Shown: positions 62,392 through 64,000 of the stretch, piece after piece
Layout: each line of letters starts with the position of its first letter
Numbering within the stretch: the stretch's first letter is position 1
Source: Bradyrhizobium sp.
GTDB taxonomy: Bacteria > Pseudomonadota > Alphaproteobacteria > Rhizobiales > Xanthobacteraceae
DNA length: 64,000 nucleotides
Assembly (NCBI RefSeq): GCF_004799445.1
Contig: NZ_SSNA01000062.1
Span: forward strand, 18,720 to 82,719
Direction: 5' to 3'
Translations under genes and position numbers: made by a program
The notes under the pieces: generated by a model
What the model was told of the DNA's origin: nothing
The model's database searches: none
What the model saw: the letters and a program-made list of their open reading frames with translations, nothing else

Positions 62392-62687
62392 TGTGCTTCT
62401 CCTTGGTTTTCATCCTTCGACGTAGCTTCTTCGGCGCCACTTGAGGATCTAGGAGAACAAAGGTGCGACGCGCAGGTTCCGCCACGGTGGCAAGATCACC
62501 CGGCAGTTTATCTCGCGGTGCATGTTGGCTTTCGAAAGGACCAACGCCATCCCGACGACGTCGCGCTTGATCGAAAGACCGGGAGGATTTGTCGAGGGTG
62601 CTGACTGAATTTGGGGTAACCTACGCCGCAGCTGGTTCTCGTCTCCGAACGACGACAACGATTCAGGCGACTAGGGGACCGGACCTT
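62392..62687. other. Intergenic stretch, nothing recognised
   Basis: 296 bases. Short frames on both strands have no convincing start or composition. It should contain divergent promoters for the genes at 62391 (minus) and 62688 (plus). Confidence 0.4.
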
Positions 62688-63017
62688 ATGATCGCTGATT
62701 TCAAGATGAAATCGATTCCTCGGATTGTGTGGGTTGTTCCCGCTCTTCTATTGCTCATAGCTGTTTGGCGACTACCTTACGGCTACTACACATTCACTCG
62801 AATTGTGACATGTGCCGTTGCGGTCCTTATAGCTGTTGCTGGCACGCAAGAACGCCCGGTTGTCCAAACATGGTCATTTTTCTTGTTGGCCGTCGCGGTT
62901 TTGTTCAACCCGTTTGTACCGATCCATTTCAATCGAGCTACATAGTTCATTTTCGATTTGTGGGCCGCGGCGACTTTCCTTTTGCACTTGTTCTTCGTGC
63001 GACAACAATTGACTTAG
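62688..63017 (+). pseudogene. DUF6804-like membrane protein interrupted by an amber codon
   Basis: The frame starts at ATG 62688 with AGGGGA about 9 bases upstream and encodes three membrane segments, ending at TAG 62943-62945 after NPFVPIHFNRAT. Reading through gives FIFDLWAAATFLLHLFFVRQ and a natural stop at 63015-63017. A single G-to-A change from TGG (Trp) to TAG explains the interruption. The full-length 109-residue product would have a fourth membrane segment, as in DUF6804-type proteins. Confidence 0.6.
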
Positions 63018-63030
63018 GTGCGGGCTCAAA

Positions 63031-63297
63031 ATGCCGTTTTCGGAACAACATCTCGCGCTTGCAAAATTGCTGCGCAATAGGGCAGCAGGAGTTCCTCACC
63101 CCGAACAGGAAACGTGGATCAGAAAGTCCAATAGCTTTGTAGCTTGTGCGCAGCTCGCTGCCCGGGATAGGGGTGGAATATCGCTGGAAGGCTTCGCCTG
63201 GGAGGCGCTCACCCCCGTTTGGAGTTTTATCGATGAACAAATGAGCCAGCTTCCCCCGCCGCGTATCGATGGTCCAGCTCTCGTTCCGGATCTCTGA
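63031..63297 (+). CDS. Small hypothetical protein
   Basis: An 88-residue soluble protein opening MPFSEQHLALAKLLRNRAAG, with an amphipathic-helix pattern and a Pro-rich end. It starts 13 bases after the readthrough end of the DUF6804-like gene on the same strand and could be cotranscribed. Small proteins with this opening are common in Bradyrhizobium. Function unknown. Confidence 0.6.
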   Translation: MPFSEQHLALAKLLRNRAAGVPHPEQETWIRKSNSFVACAQLAARDRGGISLEGFAWEALTPVWSFIDEQMSQLPPPRIDGPALVPDL

Positions 63298-63377
63298 TGG
63301 CCCGAGGGCGGACAAAGCAGACGGCGTAACTTCGGCGATCGGGCCAGAGGCGCTAAGGTTCGCGCGGATCATGCGGG

Positions 63378-63755
63378 TCAGTTCGATAAAGAAGCTTCCG
63401 TGAGGCGGACGGTGCCGAGCGCCTGCTCTGGTCCGAACTGATGGAGGGCCGCGGGCCACCCGCCGCCATCGCGCAAGGCCTCAACGGCGGTTACGGCCGG
63501 CTCGAGGGTGATGTGCGATCGGTGCGAGACACTCGCCAGCCTCCATTGGACCCCATCCGCGACAGCGGGAAACGCCGATCTGGAAGTTAGAGGCGGCACT
63601 GAAATGCCGATCATGCCAGACGACGCGGTACTGCACATGATCTGGCCCACCCAAGAGCGGAAAGATCGCACGTTACGCCGGTCGGGTTCATCCCGGATGA
63701 TGATGGGTGAATTCTGAAGCCACGAGGCAGAGTCGAACCTTCCAACTTCGTGCAT
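63378..63755 (-). CDS. Hypothetical protein, low certainty
   Basis: A 125-residue frame from ATG 63755 (MHEVGRFDSASWLQNSPIII). The C-terminal part (TAVEALRDGGGWPAALHQFG) looks coding. A plus-strand frame at 63508-63717 overlaps it, and the two cannot both be typical genes. The frame continues upstream to 63800 through a TGACGCA motif. Two copies of a TGACGCA module lie directly upstream. Confidence 0.4.
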   Translation of the reverse strand: MHEVGRFDSASWLQNSPIIIRDEPDRRNVRSFRSWVGQIMCSTASSGMIGISVPPLTSRSAFPAVADGVQWRLASVSHRSHITLEPAVTAVEALRDGGGWPAALHQFGPEQALGTVRLTEASLSN

Positions 63756-63780
63756 TCCGACCACAACCCCAGCCCATCTG

Positions 63781-63971
63781 GATGCGTCAGGCTGTATCAC
63801 CTAAATTGAGACGCAGTGATTCATGACGCAGACATTCTGACGCAGCGAGATGCCAAACGGTCTATTCAGCTCCAGTTTTGGGCGCCGCCCCTCACCGGAA
63901 CAGGTGCGTCAACTAGCCAAATTAATTGACGCATTGAGTCATGACGCAGCAGTATGACGCAGAGATGCCTC
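63781..63971. repeat. Two copies of a TGACGCA-based iteron-like module
   Basis: Module 1 (63781-63860): inverted TGCGTCA at 63783, then direct copies at 63809 (AGACGCA), 63824 and 63838. Module 2 (63903-63971): inverted TGCGTCA at 63905, then direct copies at 63927, 63942 and 63955. Direct copies are 13-15 bases apart, and both modules share TCATGACGCAG and end in GAGATGCC. The layout resembles plasmid/ICE iterons or a multi-site operator. Confidence 0.75.
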
Positions 63972-64000
63972 GGAAATCACCTGCGATAAGAGCAAAGGGT
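63972..64000. other. Window end
   Basis: 29 bases to the right of the second TGACGCA module; nothing can be assigned. The gene controlled by the array, if any, may start beyond the window. Confidence 0.3.

Noticed and set aside
63508..63717. Plus-strand frame of 69 codons opening MMCDRCETLASLHW
   Set aside because: It overlaps the minus-strand frame at 63378-63755 and has no better start; neither is secure, and only the longer one is listed, at low confidence.

Overview
The window is high-G+C alphaproteobacterial chromosome. Its gene content and order, the rhizobial-type pyruvate dehydrogenase operon with a lipoyl domain on E1 beta, and several intergenic repeats of the kind scattered through Bradyrhizobium chromosomes point to Bradyrhizobium or a close relative (family Nitrobacteraceae). 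No rRNA gene, complete tRNA gene or CRISPR array was seen.

Bases 1-31600 are core housekeeping sequence. In order they hold a DUF2189 membrane protein, a lytic transglycosylase, a DUF1127 peptide, trmFO, and an unusual kinase/acyl-adenylate C-domain fusion. A minus-strand block follows: a pair resembling the mitochondrial complex I assembly factors NDUFAF6 and NDUFAF3, then secF-secD-yajC. Next come a DUF815 ATPase, the nlpD-like/pcm/surE cluster with a response regulator inserted, a Crp/Fnr regulator, serS, tatCBA, scpB-scpA-nagZ, a SPOR protein, argS, dgt, erpA, xth, an ExoR-like Sel1 protein and ilvD.

Bases 31782-38176 carry the pyruvate dehydrogenase operon, read on the minus strand as pdhA-pdhB-DUF5076-cytosine deaminase-like-pdhC-membrane protein-lpdA, with ftsB just upstream. 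Bases 38714-50899 mix conserved genes (eno, queF) with accessory ones: an FMN reductase, a Tat-exported metallo-beta-lactamase-fold enzyme, a MAPEG protein, an MDR oxidoreductase, a large GH113-like protein with a type I secretion-like C-terminus, a frameshifted yeiH next to its LysR regulator, a dienelactone hydrolase and an MFS transporter. The conserved kdsA, pyrG, secG, tpiA run then resumes.

Right of tpiA the character changes. At 56074-56101 lies the 3' end of a tRNA-like gene whose 5' half is missing. A tyrosine recombinase gene begins 3 bases later, and from there to 64000 the sequence is accessory: an outer-membrane barrel protein, a recombinase remnant, small exported or membrane proteins, a lysine-rich histone-like protein, a three-module protein ending in a Cas2/SinR-like domain, a membrane-protein gene cut by an amber codon, and small orphan genes. 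The last 220 bases hold two copies of a module built from the heptamer TGACGCA, the least explained structure in the window. The likely reading is the left end of a genomic island whose far end lies beyond 64000.
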